NCBI GenBank assembly: GCA_019693395.1
Contig: JAAMXP010000932.1
Location: forward strand, 1 to 64,000
DNA: 64,000 bases
Direction: 5' to 3'
DNA from: Ettlia oleoabundans
Lineage: Eukaryota; Chlorophyta; Chlorophyceae; Chlamydomonadales
The position numbers were made by a program, and so were the translations under genes. Every line of letters starts with the position of its first letter. Position 1 is the first letter of the stretch. A model generated the notes under the pieces. The model made no database searches. It was not told the origin of the DNA and saw nothing but the letters and a program-made list of their open reading frames with translations. Below are positions 1-10,995 of this stretch, one piece after another.

Positions 1-2211
1 CACCCACCCACACCACAGTCTCTCAATTACAGACATGCACGTGCGCACGTGCAAATGCACACACGTAATGAGCAGTCTACCAAGCCATAGACAAGGCTAC
101 ACGGTTAGAATCCCTCGCACCCGGCACAGTTCCCCAGACAGCTGCGCGCAACCCACACCCCTTCTTGACTGTGGTGGACTGACAACGGGATGTCCAGGAA
201 TGGTGAGATCAACACAGACCTTATGGAAGTAAATTTTCTTGAGCCCTTCAGTGATGCTGGTGCAGTCCTTGGTGGTTAGGGGCGCACGCCGTCGACCCTT
301 GCGCCCAAACAACCCCGCCCCGCTTGGTGATGGCGATGGCGACGGCTCTGAGGCAGTGCATTGACAAACAAGGTGATGTAAAACACCTGGTTGCAAAATA
401 TCCAATACACGGCAATCGGTTGACCCCATGCACGTCACCCAGCCTTCTTGCACAGTCCTTGACAGCCTGCACCTACCTGAGAAGTAGGCCGGGGTGGAGG
501 AGTAGGGCGATGGCCCAGCAGCCAGGGTGGGTGGGGTGTCCTGGAATGCGGCCTGCATCTGCAGGCAGCAGCAAGCAATGGGACAACCAATGAGCTGCAC
601 ACTGCTACCAGCAAGCAAATCCCCAAAGCAGCAGGAGGTGTCACGGTATGCCGGCCGCACCTTTTGCATCATGCACACGTGCTGCACCCAACCACAGCAT
701 AAGCAAACATCGCACCAATGGCGCATGAGCACCGTTGGGTGATGCACTCACCCCGCCACCGCCACCGGCTGAGGGCGCAAGCTGAGGAGGCGACCGCATG
801 GGAGTTGCCTCCGCCCTGTGCTGCGCATCAAACAACCCCGCAGCTCCTGCTGCGCCCCCCAGCAGGTCCCCCTTCCCTTCCATGCTTCTCTGCAAGTCTG
901 CGACGCTGCTGCCACCGCCATGGCGCCCCGCCTCTGGCATGCTGCGCCACGCCGCCGTGTCATCCTCCTCACTAACCCCACCGCCGCTGCCACCAGGCCG
1001 TCCCGCCTCTGGCATGCTGCGCCACATGTCGGCATCTGAGGCGGGTCGTCTCATCCCCTCTGGCACGCTGCGCCGCACGTCCATGGTGCGGCTCACCTCT
1101 AGGCTCCGGTGCACCACCCCATCGCCTGCCCCCGTCGCAGATCCTGCAGTTGCAGAGAGGCTCAGCCCCTCCAAATCCAGGCTGGCAACACTGTGCCCGC
1201 TGGCGCCAGCGCCACTGCTGGCAGGCTGGCGGGATGCGGGCACAGTGTTGCCAGTTTCCAGGCCACGCAGTCTCGGCGGTTCAATACCCACTGACTGCAT
1301 GTTGCCAAACGTGTCCATGGACACCTCGCCGGTGGACTGGAAAAAGTGAAAAGAACGGGATCAATGGACCAGGCAATGTTATCTGGCCATGTCATCTGCT
1401 CTCAGCAGCTGCAGTCTGAATGCACTGCTCAACACAGCACCCAGTCTGAAAGACCACACCCCGCTCTGCTGATGTAGCTGTTTTCAAGATACATTGTTGT
1501 GCACAAAGGACAGTTGAATGCAAGCACTGGGGCTTAGCGTAGCATGCCCACCTGTGCCAGGGAAACCAGCTCCAAAGCGCGCACAAATGCGTTGAAGTCG
1601 AGGAATCCCTGCCGCTTGTGATCAGAGTTGGCCCACACCTTTGCCAGCAGCTCACGCGGCAATCCGCTGCGCTCAAAGAACCGCACCGCGTCGGTGCCTG
1701 TCAGCCGCCCGTCATGGTCTGCAGATCGGGCAGCAAGTGGCTTGATGAGTCCCTATGGTGTGCGGCAAGCTGGGCTCAGCCGTTGGCAAGCACCCATCAG
1801 GCTGCTAGGCTGTACTGAGCAGCACAGCTCTGCTACTTGGGGGTTCTTGGGGGTGGGCCGTTGGGCATTTCCGTGTGTGTTTTGCAACGTTGCTACACTT
1901 TGTCAGTGCCCTGGGTGCTTGCCCACGCAGCCCACGCAAAAAATAGCAAATGAAGGCATGCAGGCGGTTTTTCCGCAGGCACGCGAACCCTCACAGAGTT
2001 ACAACCAGAACAGCAGCACCGCACCTGTATCCGCCAGCTGGAACCAGCGCCAGTACAGTTCCTGGGCTGCTAATTTGCTGGGAGTTCCTGCCGCGCTGCT
2101 GAGTGGGGGCAGTGGAGGTGTGCCGGTGCCAGGCAGCTGGGAGGGCACCACCGCGCCCACGCCAGACCCCATTGGTGAAAAAAAGGTTTCCCCCGGTCTC
2201 CAGGCGGACAT
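1..2211 (-). CDS. EHD-type EH-domain dynamin-like ATPase, 5' part (3' end outside window)
   Basis: Exons 2025-2211, 1552-1718, 752-1336, 477-558 and 220-347 give 383 in-frame residues before the window edge. An N-terminal EH domain lies at about residues 48-118, with a canonical EF-hand loop (DTDHDGRLTGTD) followed by FFERSGLP and the KRQGFLDFNAF element. The last visible exon reads TTKDCTSITEGLKKIYFHK, which matches the helix just before the GTPase-like domain of plant EHD1. These proteins tubulate endosomal membranes. The P-loop and the rest of the G domain must lie to the left of base 1. Compared with plant EHD, the linker between EH and G domain is expanded to about 220 Ser/Gly/Ala-rich residues, with repeats of the type RSMPE. 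The start ATG at 2211 is the first in frame; M14 (MGSGVG) is an alternative. All splice phases agree. Family call confident; start moderate. Confidence 0.85.
1182..1254. repeat. 19-bp perfect inverted repeat inside an EHD coding exon
   Basis: The arm ctggcaacactgtgcccgc at 1182-1200 is the exact reverse complement of 1236-1254, separated by a 35-nt GC-rich spacer. It lies wholly within the 752-1336 coding exon, so the transcript could fold into a 19-bp hairpin. No terminal duplication or ORF suggests a transposon. Confidence 0.9.
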
Positions 2212-2693
2212 CTCGATATAAAGCTACGCTTTCAGCGTTGTAACTCAGCAGCGGAGCCTTCAACGATACTGTAGAGGCACGCGTTGGGTTGGTCGGGTGC
2301 CGTAGGACTCCGGTATAGTTACTGGGCGCTCCTCAATGTTGATGTACGAGTGATGTAGTGTAAATGGGGGCAAATGCTCGCTCTGTTCCTTCGCTCCGTT
2401 CTTTCCTCCTGAACAATGGCGACTGGTTTGCGCATGTTCTTGCTCCCAACGCTCTGCTTGATGGGTCGAGCTTGCCGCACCATCCACCACAGGTCCTTCC
2501 GTTCTTGATTTTCGTCACCATTCCCGCCCTCACAGCGCCTGCCCAGCCTGCGACAGCAAACCCTGCACAAAGAGGACCTTGTCGTGCCAGGTCCCAGGCT
2601 GTGGCCATTGCCTTCTTGTCATTTTTTACCAAACAGAAAGGCTGACTGGAAGCGCGTTGTTGAGGCGCGACAACAACCAGCAGCAGGTGCGTT
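2212..2693. promoter_or_regulatory. Divergent intergenic region EHD / COX19
   Basis: This 482-bp stretch lies between the EHD start (-) and the COX19 start (+). It should hold both 5' UTRs and promoters. I saw no clear TATA box or conserved operator and no coding segment. Confidence 0.5.
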
Positions 2694-3489
2694 ATGTCGG
2701 CTGGTGGCGCGTTTGGCGGCGCACGCGGCTACCAGCCAAGAGCGCCTGAGAAGGGCGTGTTCCCACTGGACCATTTTGGGGAATGCAAGAAGGTGGGCTT
2801 TTTCTAACGGTTGTGTGCGCACTGCACCACGAGGTGCCAGCAGATCAACCTGATAGCTGCTGCCTGCATTGCCATGCCACCATGTCATACCACCCATCTG
2901 TCTGCATTGCCTCACCGTGTTGAGTCCTCCCTTTTCCGTCTGTTTTCGTCTGAAACGTAGATCAAGGAGGAGTATCTGCAATGCTTGAAGGGACACGGCA
3001 ACGATGCGGAGCCTTGCCGGGAGGTGGCCAAAGCATACCTCCAGTGCCGCATGGAACGGTGCGCCGCAATGCCACCTGTAGTGCCCCCGTCAAGCCCCTG
3101 TGTTAGCGCATGTCATACCCCACATACAGTGGCAAGCAGCATAGCGCTCTTGATTGCTTGGTAGGCCCACAACTGAAGTGCGACACGCCGCCTCTTACGT
3201 TTGTTGGCCAGTAGCGAACCCACCAACGCCATCAACAGTCGTGCTTCGCAAGAAGGAGGCCGTGTGCCTCTCCTGTCCTACATCAATGCCAAACCACCTG
3301 CTTGCCCCTTGCAGCAACCTGATGGCGGAGCAGGATCTGCGAGAGCTGGGCTTCCCAGAGGGCAATGCGGCGGCCGCAGCGGCAACAGCAGCAGGAGCAG
3401 CAGCAGCATCGCAGGAGCTGAAAGGAGAGAAGCGGCGCAAAGAAAGCGAGGGCTATGTGGCAGGCATGCGGCGTTTTGACAAGGAGTAA
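2694..3489 (+). CDS. COX19: COX19, cytochrome c oxidase assembly factor
   Basis: Exons 2694-2792, 2961-3058 and 3315-3489 encode 123 residues. The N-terminal part ([15 protein letters not shown]) and the rest follow COX19 of yeast, plants and animals closely. Two CX9C motifs are complete, [11 protein letters not shown] and [11 protein letters not shown], giving the coiled-coil-helix-coiled-coil-helix fold oxidised by Mia40 in the mitochondrial intermembrane space. The conserved tail [11 protein letters not shown] follows. COX19 works with COX11 in copper/redox steps of complex IV assembly. After this comes an Ala-rich and then a basic C-terminal extension (about 45 residues) not present in most homologues. 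The gene is head-to-head with EHD and tail-to-tail with NOL8. A TGTAA at 3701-3705 could end the transcript only about 50 bp from the NOL8 stop codon. Confidence 0.95.
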
Positions 3490-3700
3490 CGGTTTCACCA
3501 TCAGATACTGGCTACAAGTGATGCATAGCAGTTGTGACATGCTGCTGCCAGTGGTCTGTCATATGCTCTTGCCAGGTCCGTCTATAAACTAGCTTATTGT
3601 TTGTCGTCTCACATTCTACTTCGTTTGTATGGCTTTCGTCTGGTGCTTACTTGTTTTGCTCTGGCACTACATATGTGTTCAGTTCACCTCTAGGCAGGAT

Positions 3701-3705
3701 TGTAA
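3701..3705 (+). promoter_or_regulatory. Candidate TGTAA poly(A) signal, COX19
   Basis: The pentamer TGTAA, the usual chlorophyte polyadenylation signal, lies 212 nt after the COX19 stop codon. Confidence 0.5.
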
Positions 3706-3754
3706 AATTTTGCAAGATGGTGTTGAAGGCATTGCCGCTGCATGTAGACCCTCA

Positions 3755-6700
3755 TCAGCTCTTCCTCTGCCGTTTGCCGCTGCCACCCCTCGACCGGCCC
3801 AGCATTCGTGCCGCCTGCCTGTGCTTCTGGCGATAGTCCTGCACAGGCCACACAAGCAGATTGTAACTTGCGCATTCATGGCTGGATCTCACCTCTGCAA
3901 TCGCCACACAGCTTGCAGAGAGCACCCGGCCAGCAGAGATGAGGCAGCCACTCATGCCCCTTATCCCAGGCTCAATCCGCAATGTGCAGGTAAACCATGG
4001 CAAAGTGACCACCGGCACCACGATGCGCACGCCCCCACCACTGTCACCTGCACCAGGGACTCCCGGCTGACGCGCCAGGTGGCCTCGATCTGGGCCAAAG
4101 GCTCGCTGCGCCTGAAGGCTGCGCCCTCAGGGAATAGCGCAGCCAGCCTGCGCGTCTGCTCCTGAGCTGTTGCGGCTGCTGCAGAGGCAGCCGCATCAAC
4201 ATAGTCATCGGCTGGTTCCTCCTGTTCCTCCCCCTCTCCCTGCAAGTCGCCGCTGTCGTCCTTGCCACCCCCACTGCCATCGCAAGCAGGGGCAGTGTTT
4301 GGCGGCACTGATGCTTTGCTGCAGCCCCCCAACTGCTGCCGTCCCAAGTTCGGTTTGCCAGCCTCCTCCCCTTGTGCATCTTCCTCACTGGTGCTGCTTT
4401 CAGAAGCTTCGCTGCTGCTGCTATCAAGGGAACCGCCACCACTGAGGCTGGCAGGGCCGCCCGCAGCGCCCTCACCGCCGTCGTCGCAGCCTGTACTGCC
4501 ATCGTTTGCACTGCTGCTGCTCTCTTCGCTGCCGCTTCCGCTCTCCTCATCCTCGCTGCTGCTGCTGTCGCTGTCGGCTGCGCCATCCACCTGCGGAATA
4601 ACGCGCTCCTGGCGCCTCTTCTTGCGGGAATGGTGCTGGTGCGGTTGCTGCTGCTGCTGGCGGCCTTGCTGCTGCGCCAGCTGCTGGCCGCCTGCGGTTG
4701 CCAATGCAGCTGGGGCTGCTGGCAGGCCGCCCTCCCCATCGCTGCTGCTGTCAAAGCGACCGAGGTCCATAGCTGGTGCGGGCTTCTGCCACCACTGCCG
4801 ACCACTGACTGCTGCATCATCCCCCTCGACAAAGTCGACCACAACGCGCTGCTGCTGAGTCAGCACCTGCGGACTTGCCTCAAGATGCCGCGGACATTGA
4901 TGATGGCCCTCCTGCCGCCCCAAGTTCTTGTTAACAGCATTCATTACAGCAGCTTGCTGCGGCTGAGCAGCAACTTCTCGGACCATCCTGTCGCTGTCCT
5001 CTGCATCCCCGCCTTGGTCCTCCTGCTCATCACGCTCCCGGCTGTCGCAGCCACCTTCCGCCTCTGCAAGCCACTCCTCCAGCTCGCTTCCTCCGCTGCT
5101 TCCACTGGTGGCGGCACCTTCCGAGCCGCTGTAGACTCCCACGATCACAGCAGGCTCGCTGCCTGCGCTGCCGCCATCAACCCCGCCACCAGCTGCCAGC
5201 CATTCTTCCAACTCGCTGCCACCGCTGCTTCCGCTGCTGCCAGTAGGCAGATCTTCCAGGGGCATGCCAAGGTGATCCTGCTCACAATCATGCTGGCCAC
5301 TGACCACGGTTCCTGCATGTTGCAGAGCCTTGTGCTGGTGCTGGTTCTGGTACTGGTTCTGGTGCTGCAGCCGTTCAGTGTTTTTGCTGGCAACAGGCAG
5401 CTTCGCCCATTCTGTGTCACTGTCCGACTCAAAGCGACGCAGGTCAGCTGTTGCCGCTGATCGTGGGCCCTCTCTGGCGGCAACGGCCGCCACCTGTCCT
5501 GCCTCCTGAAGAGAGTCGACCACCTTCAACTCCCTTGTTTTCTGCTGCGACTCCGCACGCAGTCTCGCCTGTGCCTCCCGCCGCATGTGGCGCTGCTGCA
5601 TCTGCTGCCCTTTTTGAGGCTGCTGCTGCAAGGTCTTTGCAGCCATAGCATTTGGGCCCTTGCTGCCAGCCTGGGCGTGGGGTCCAGCTGCAGCAGCCTG
5701 CCGCCGCCGCTCCCGGGAGGTTAGGGCAGCTGCTGCTGCCGCTGCTGCCGTGGCTGCATCATCGTCGCTGCCCAGCTCCCAGCTGAGGCTGGCCCCAGAG
5801 TCTTCGGAGTACCAGTGCGCCACCTCGGCACCTGAACAACAATAAATGAAGACCAACAATCACGCCTTGGCACCATTGTGTTAGCACAGCTGTCTGTTCT
5901 ATTTAAAAACTTCAAACTGCGAGGATAGACAGCCACCCCACCATTTTGCAGCCCTACTCAGGACTGCATCCCTGCCTCGCAACGCCAGGGCATGCCGCAC
6001 CTGCCGCCTCCCGAGCCTCTTTCAGCTGCATGTCCCGAGCCTCCCGTAGCTGTCGCCCATGCCGCTGCCGTTCCTCCGCCAGTGCCAGCAGCTCAGGGGG
6101 TGGGTTGGCAGCCAGGCGCTGTAGAAGCTGCTCGTAACGGTAGCCAGAGGCAGGGGGCGGCTGGAGAGGCTCCCATGGCAGCTGATAATGATGATGACCC
6201 ATGTTTCCGCCGGCCCAATCCTGTGGGAGAGAGGGCGGGTCAGGGAAGTGCTGCAGCTTGCGGCCGCTGCCCAACGCAACCTGGACTGCTGCAGCAGACT
6301 TGGGAGGCCTCAAGTAAAGGACGGTGCCGGGCCCTAGTGGCGGGAGTGCATCAGTGGCCTGCGAGTGAGGGGGACACGGTGTTTCCGTTCAAGTTTGTCA
6401 GTGTCCTAACACCAGCGATACCTTGAAGATGAGGTGTCCCTTCAAGTTTGTCAGTGTCCTAACACCAGCGATACCTTGAAGATGAGGTGTCCTGCAGCGC
6501 ATCGTGCTGGCAAATATGTGTGCAGCAACCGCTCACCTCATCAACTGCTGCAGCAAAGCCGCCACTCCTGTCACTGCCGCTTTTGCCGGCGTCTGTTGCC
6601 GCAGCCTCCTCCAGCTGCAGCCGCTGCACATAGTGTTGATGCGCGAGCGCGCACTTGAGCACCGCGCCCTTCCACTTGCAGCCATTGTACGCAGAAATGC

Positions 6701-6893
6701 ACTTCCTCAGGCTCGCTTCATCCTTGGGAAGGAGCTCGACATGCCCAAAGGCGCGGGGGAAGACGGCATCAGCGCCGTATACTTTTGGGGGCGCGATGCT
6801 ACAGTCAGCGACTTCTCCAAAGGGCAGGAAGCGCTGCCGCAGGTCGTCTGCAGTGACCCCCGGCGGCAGGCCGCCTATGAAGAGCTTGACCAT
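3755..6893 (-). CDS. NOL8: NOL8-like nucleolar RRM protein
   Basis: Exons 6537-6893, 6001-6220, 4048-5831 and 3755-3838 encode 814 residues. The RRM fills the first ~90 residues: RNP2-like KLFIGGL, then FGEV, and the NOL8-typical stretch KWKGAVLKCALAHQHYV. Human NOL8 has the same layout (N-terminal RRM, long acidic middle, basic end) and acts in 60S ribosomal subunit biogenesis in the nucleolus. The middle is Gln/Ala/Ser/Glu/Asp-rich with two copies of GSSGGSELEEWLA and two related elements (RRFESDSD, GRFDSSSD). The short last exon (DYRQKHRQAARMLG) and the basic tail GKRQRKS match the NOL8 C-terminus and look like a nuclear/nucleolar signal. All four exons join in phase. No TGTAA was seen downstream on this strand, so the 3' UTR probably overlaps the COX19 3' end. 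Confidence 0.9.
6388..6492. repeat. 53-bp direct tandem duplication in NOL8 intron 1
   Basis: The unit beginning ttcaagtttgtcagtgtcct occupies 6388-6440 and is repeated immediately at 6441-6492 with no mismatch over 52 bp. It is intronic (intron 6221-6536) and has no terminal inverted repeats. The perfect identity suggests a very recent duplication or an assembly artefact. Confidence 0.95.
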
Positions 6894-7465
6894 GCCAGGC
6901 ACTAAAAAAGGATAGCTGCCGCCTGCTGAGCGACTTTGCATTTGTGTCTGACATCCGTTTGCCACGCATGGAAGGTTACCCCTCCCAACTGCACGCACTG
7001 CTGCACGCACACATGAACACAGCGGGTCTCTTTGCGTTCCGTTACTTCTAGTTTGCATTGCACTTGCGAACCGTGCTGATTTGACAGCGAAACTGACGCC
7101 TCTGGTGGGTCCGCCCACTGCCGTGAAGGTTGAGCCTTTGTGTCCTGGGACGCTTCGGCGACCTGCAAGCAAGTTGTTTGCCCGCCACTTTTACCGTGGG
7201 AGCATTTGTATTGCGCGCTGGCAGCACTGGCTTGCCTTGAAGGCGGCTGCATTGAGCGATGCTTTCAGGCCGCCTGTGCCCCACCCAGCCAGTGCTCAAA
7301 CTCTTGTGACTTTGCTACTTTCCACATGCTATGCATGCACCTTCAAACATCAACCTGGCTACCGGGTTGCGGCCAGCATGTGCTGCTGTGGCTGCGTGTA
7401 TTCCTGGCCGGCCACCCTCACCTGCGGTGCACTTTGCATGCACCCTCGCACACTTTTGCAGGCAG
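6894..7465. promoter_or_regulatory. Divergent intergenic region NOL8 / transporter
   Basis: This 572-bp stretch separates the NOL8 start (-) from the transporter start (+). A 5' exon of the transporter could be hidden here, because a tgcag just before 7466 resembles a splice acceptor. No domain is recognisable in any frame. Confidence 0.45.
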
Positions 7466-10315
7466 ATGGCTGGCATGACGGGGTGGCTCCCCAAGGTGGA
7501 CCTCAAGCGGGTCAAGGCGTTCATCATCAACAACTTTCTGCCCCTATCCTTCTTGATTGCCATAATACTGGCACTGGCGTGGCCTGTTCCGGGCAAGGCC
7601 GTGATAGATGTGACGGTGAGAGGATGGGCAGGCGTTCCGCTGGGCAGTGATGGTACCACGACCACCTCCCTTGCCATGCGTCACGCTCGAACTTTTGCAC
7701 AGTTTCGCGTTGTGTTTGCCTGCAGATCATGGATGGGGCGGTTCATGTGATCCAGGAAATAAACATCATCCTCGTCTTCCTCATCTCAGGTTGGTTGTGC
7801 TGCCGTGGCTGATGCGATTTGCCCAAATCTACTCTTTGCTCCATAATCTATCTGGGAGCTGCCCTGTCCCAACATGAAGCACACTTGCAGGTCTGGTGCT
7901 GAAAACTGACGACCTTGCCGCCGCATTGAAGCACAAACTGGGTGTGACCTACGGCCTCATCAGGTGGGCATAGTGCATGGCTGCTTGCGCCAGTGTTCAC
8001 TTGCTCCAGCTGCTGCGCCACACCTTGCCTGGAGGCTATGAGCAGGCCACCTGTTCTGCGCCGCTCTTATCTTCCGTCTTTGTCCATGTCATGTGTCCCA
8101 CTTGCCCCCTCCCTTGTGCAGCATCCTGTTTGTGACCCCGTGCTTTGGCTTTGCTCTGAGGGAGATTCCCCTGCAACCGCCCGAGTTCAGTGCAGGTATG
8201 TAGGTGCAGCTTTGAAAAATTCAAGCAGGTGCTTTGAAGCCTATTTTTGAAGCTTACAAATCCTCAAAGGCCTCGCTTGTACACTTCTGCACATGTGTTT
8301 TGCAGGCCTGGCCCTGTTTGCTGCCGTGCCCACCACTTTGGGTGTTGGGGTGTCTCTCGTGCGTAGCTGTGGTGGCAACGAGGGGCTGGCGCTGCTTCTC
8401 ACAGTGGCCAGCAACATCATTGGTGAGTTAACAAACAGGGCGGGGTTCACTACCTGTGTGGTCAGCAAGGGAGAGTCATAGGCCAATTTTGTCACAAAGC
8501 CAGTCCAGCTGCAAGGCAGGCACCCCAGCTCGCAAGCACCACAGCACGGCTAGCCTCGCCGCCGGCTGCTGCACACAGAAACACACACTGGACTGGCTGC
8601 GTGCAGGCATCTTCTCCATGCCTCTTTGGCTTAAGGCTTTGCTGGGGGATAGCTCTCAGCTGGACTCTGTGACAGTAGACATCCCGAATCTCTTAGCACG
8701 CCTGTCCATCACAATCCTGGTGCCATCTGTCATTGGCAAGGTGTGTTGGCAGCACTGGCGGTATTGGCACGCTTGCCCTTAAGGTGCTCTATGCTAGGCC
8801 GGCAAGTTTTCTGGCATGCACGCGGATGCTGTTGGCACAAACAATCAACACGTCGCATCTGTCCATTGACTGCCCCTCTTGAATGAAATTGCTAGTGATC
8901 GCCTTGCATGCTTCAAGTCTTTTCTGTGCCTGCAGCTGTTGCGTGAGCTGCCCCCTTTCTCCAAGTACGTCAAGAAGTACACAGCTCAGTACAAGACCGC
9001 TCTATCCATGTTTAGCGTCGTTATGCTGGCAATGATTGTGTGGCAGAGTCTATCGGGCGCGCAGTCAACTCTCATGAACCAGCAGTTTGTGCAGGCGAGG
9101 AATGCTGGAAGGCTGGGGGCCACGCGTAGGCGGGCCAGCTGCAACAACTCCACGCGGACCCGGCTGTGCTGCCCACCTCTGTGCTGCGTGATCCTGTTGC
9201 GCAAGGATATTGGCATGGTGGTCTTATACTGGTCAGACTACAGGAAATATGCTACCACTACGAGGAGGAAGCTGAGCCGTCCCCCCCCCCGCCCCGCGCC
9301 CCAATGCTGTTGATGTGTGCAGGTGCTGTATGTCATCCTGCTGGCCATTGGTCAGCATATTGTTTACCTCATTTTAAACTTTGCAGCCCTGCACTACATC
9401 TTCCATAATCCTCTTGTCGACATGATTGCCACTGGCATTATGAGCAGCCAAAAGAGCGCACCGGTGGCAGTGACAGGTGTGTGCGGCGCTGCCACCTGGC
9501 CCTGCCTGCCATCCGCCAGTCACAATCCTAGCAGAGGCATCCGACAAGCGTTATTTTTTTTAAACCATCAGTTTTTCCTTCATCGCCTTCTGTGTCTCGC
9601 TTATTGTGCCTGCAGTGATTAGCTACCTGACTTCAGATGTCTCCAAGCAGGGCCTGCTGATCATCCCAGGCATTGTCGGCCAGATCAGCCAGGTGGGGCC
9701 AGCCTGTGCACAGGCACTTTGTTCTGCAAACCAGCCTGCGTGATAGCATGCTTGTTGCCAAGCTTTGCATCTTGTGCAGGTGTTCATGCACCTTGAGGCA
9801 AGCTCATTCACTATTCCCTCGCTTGTTGTTGCCCAACACAGATTTTCATAGGCAGCGCCCTGGCGGAATACTTTGCACCCAAGTGAGTTGTAGTCCGCGG
9901 GGGCTATGCAGGCCAAAGTTCTTCGCATGCTGTATGCCACTTTGCCAGTCACTGTTGCTAAGCTGTTTGTTACTGGCCATGCAGGGTTAAGAAGCTCAAG
10001 GCTGCAGTTCAAGAAGCAGAAGCGGCAACTGATGGTGGGAAGTTGAGTACAGTTGGCAGCAAGTCGGGCAAAAGTCTGTCTCAGGGGGAAACAGACGAAG
10101 AAGCCGGCTCACGCTCAGGCACTATCCCAGGCACGCCAGACACACCGTCCTCAGAGCCTACTGCAGCTGCCTCCGTTGGTGACCCTGGTGCTGTGTATGA
10201 CGCTGCAGCAGGAAACAAGACTGCAGCAGAAGACAGCCCTGCTACAGGTGATCAGACAGTGATTGCAGTTGGCGATGTTGCTCCTGCAGTAGGCAAGACT
10301 GTTGCACTGCGATAG
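7466..10315 (+). CDS. SLC10A7/BASS4-like membrane transporter (SBF-like family)
   Basis: Eleven exons: 7466-7615, 7726-7789, 7891-7963, 8122-8195, 8306-8422, 8607-8740, 8936-9094, 9323-9476, 9616-9692, 9842-9882 and 9985-10315 encode about 457 residues. Roughly ten hydrophobic helices are visible. Family landmarks are ILVFLISGL, LFAAVPTTLGVGV, GGNEGLALLLTVASN and ILVPSVIGK, aligning best with plant BASS4 and animal SLC10A7 and less well with the bile-acid carriers themselves. The transported substrate is unknown. The last ~110 residues are hydrophilic, Ser/Thr/acidic-rich and probably a cytosolic or stromal tail. No clear transit peptide is present after the chosen ATG, so an upstream exon is possible. 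Intron 7 can be read as GT-AG (exon ends 9088) or GC-AG (exon ends 9094), differing by two residues. Confidence 0.88.
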
Positions 10316-10687
10316 CTGAACTACATCTCGTAACTTCAACCTTATTGTTAGTGCACTACGCCCTTCCTGTCATCTTTTCATCACCTACAACCATTCTTCT
10401 GCGAGGGTCATAACGATTCTGACAATTGCCCGCTGGTTTTCCTACCCATTCGTTCTCTGTGGGGCGCTTGAACCTTTCTGCCTGCATTCTGATGCCACTC
10501 CTCCGCGTGTGAGACTTCTTGGCTTTGTTAAGTGTTTGCCCACAATCAGTTACCATCATCAGAAATGGTGATTGATGCCAACAGCCGCCTGCACCAGCCA
10601 ACGCGGTTGAGTACAGCTTCCGCAGCTGCTACGATGTGTGTTCTTTATATCTGCATGTACTTGCCCGCTGTGCACTGCGTCTGGTCA

Positions 10688-10692
10688 TTACA
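10688..10692 (-). promoter_or_regulatory. Candidate TGTAA poly(A) signal, mitochondrial carrier
   Basis: TGTAA on the minus strand, about 300 nt downstream of the carrier stop codon. Confidence 0.35.
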
Positions 10693-10868
10693 AGCACGTA
10701 TCTCAGGGTCAGTGTCAGCTTTACTTGGTACTGAAGAACTAATGATTGCCAATTCACAATAAAAGAACCAAAAAGGGCAGTAGATAAATACATCTACCAG
10801 GTGCCGGGTCAAAGCATGCGTGCAGTACAATATGCAATACAGGTGGTATACATATGTTGCCTACTCAT

Positions 10869-10914
10869 GTGTGGGTGGGTGGGTGGATGGGTGGAGTGGG
10901 GTGGGGTGGGGGGC
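10869..10914 (+). repeat. G-rich (GTGGG)n-like simple repeat
   Basis: Irregular runs of GTGGG/GGTGG. Similar tracts occur in introns at 41638-41692 and 54461-54501. Runs of G could form quadruplex structures, but this is only composition. Confidence 0.8.
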
Positions 10915-10995
10915 CCTGCCAACAGCACCACGCGCTGGGGCGCGAGACATGCCCATGCCAGTTGCTGTGTCACTAGCTTTCAACTACCTGTGACA

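Larger units (their letters stand above)
10316..10995. other. Convergent intergenic region with G-rich tract
   Basis: This holds the 3' flanks of the transporter (+) and the mitochondrial carrier (-). A (GTGGG)n-like tract spans 10869-10914. No coding sequence is supported. Confidence 0.6.

Noticed and set aside
97..747. 216-codon uninterrupted minus-strand frame at the left end
   Set aside because: It reads through two EHD exons and the introns between and around them; only 477-558 and 220-347 are supported as exons.
4372..5460. Long open frame on the plus strand (362 codons)
   Set aside because: It is antisense to the NOL8 acidic/Gln-rich exon and arises from its biased codon composition; the minus-strand frame has family support.
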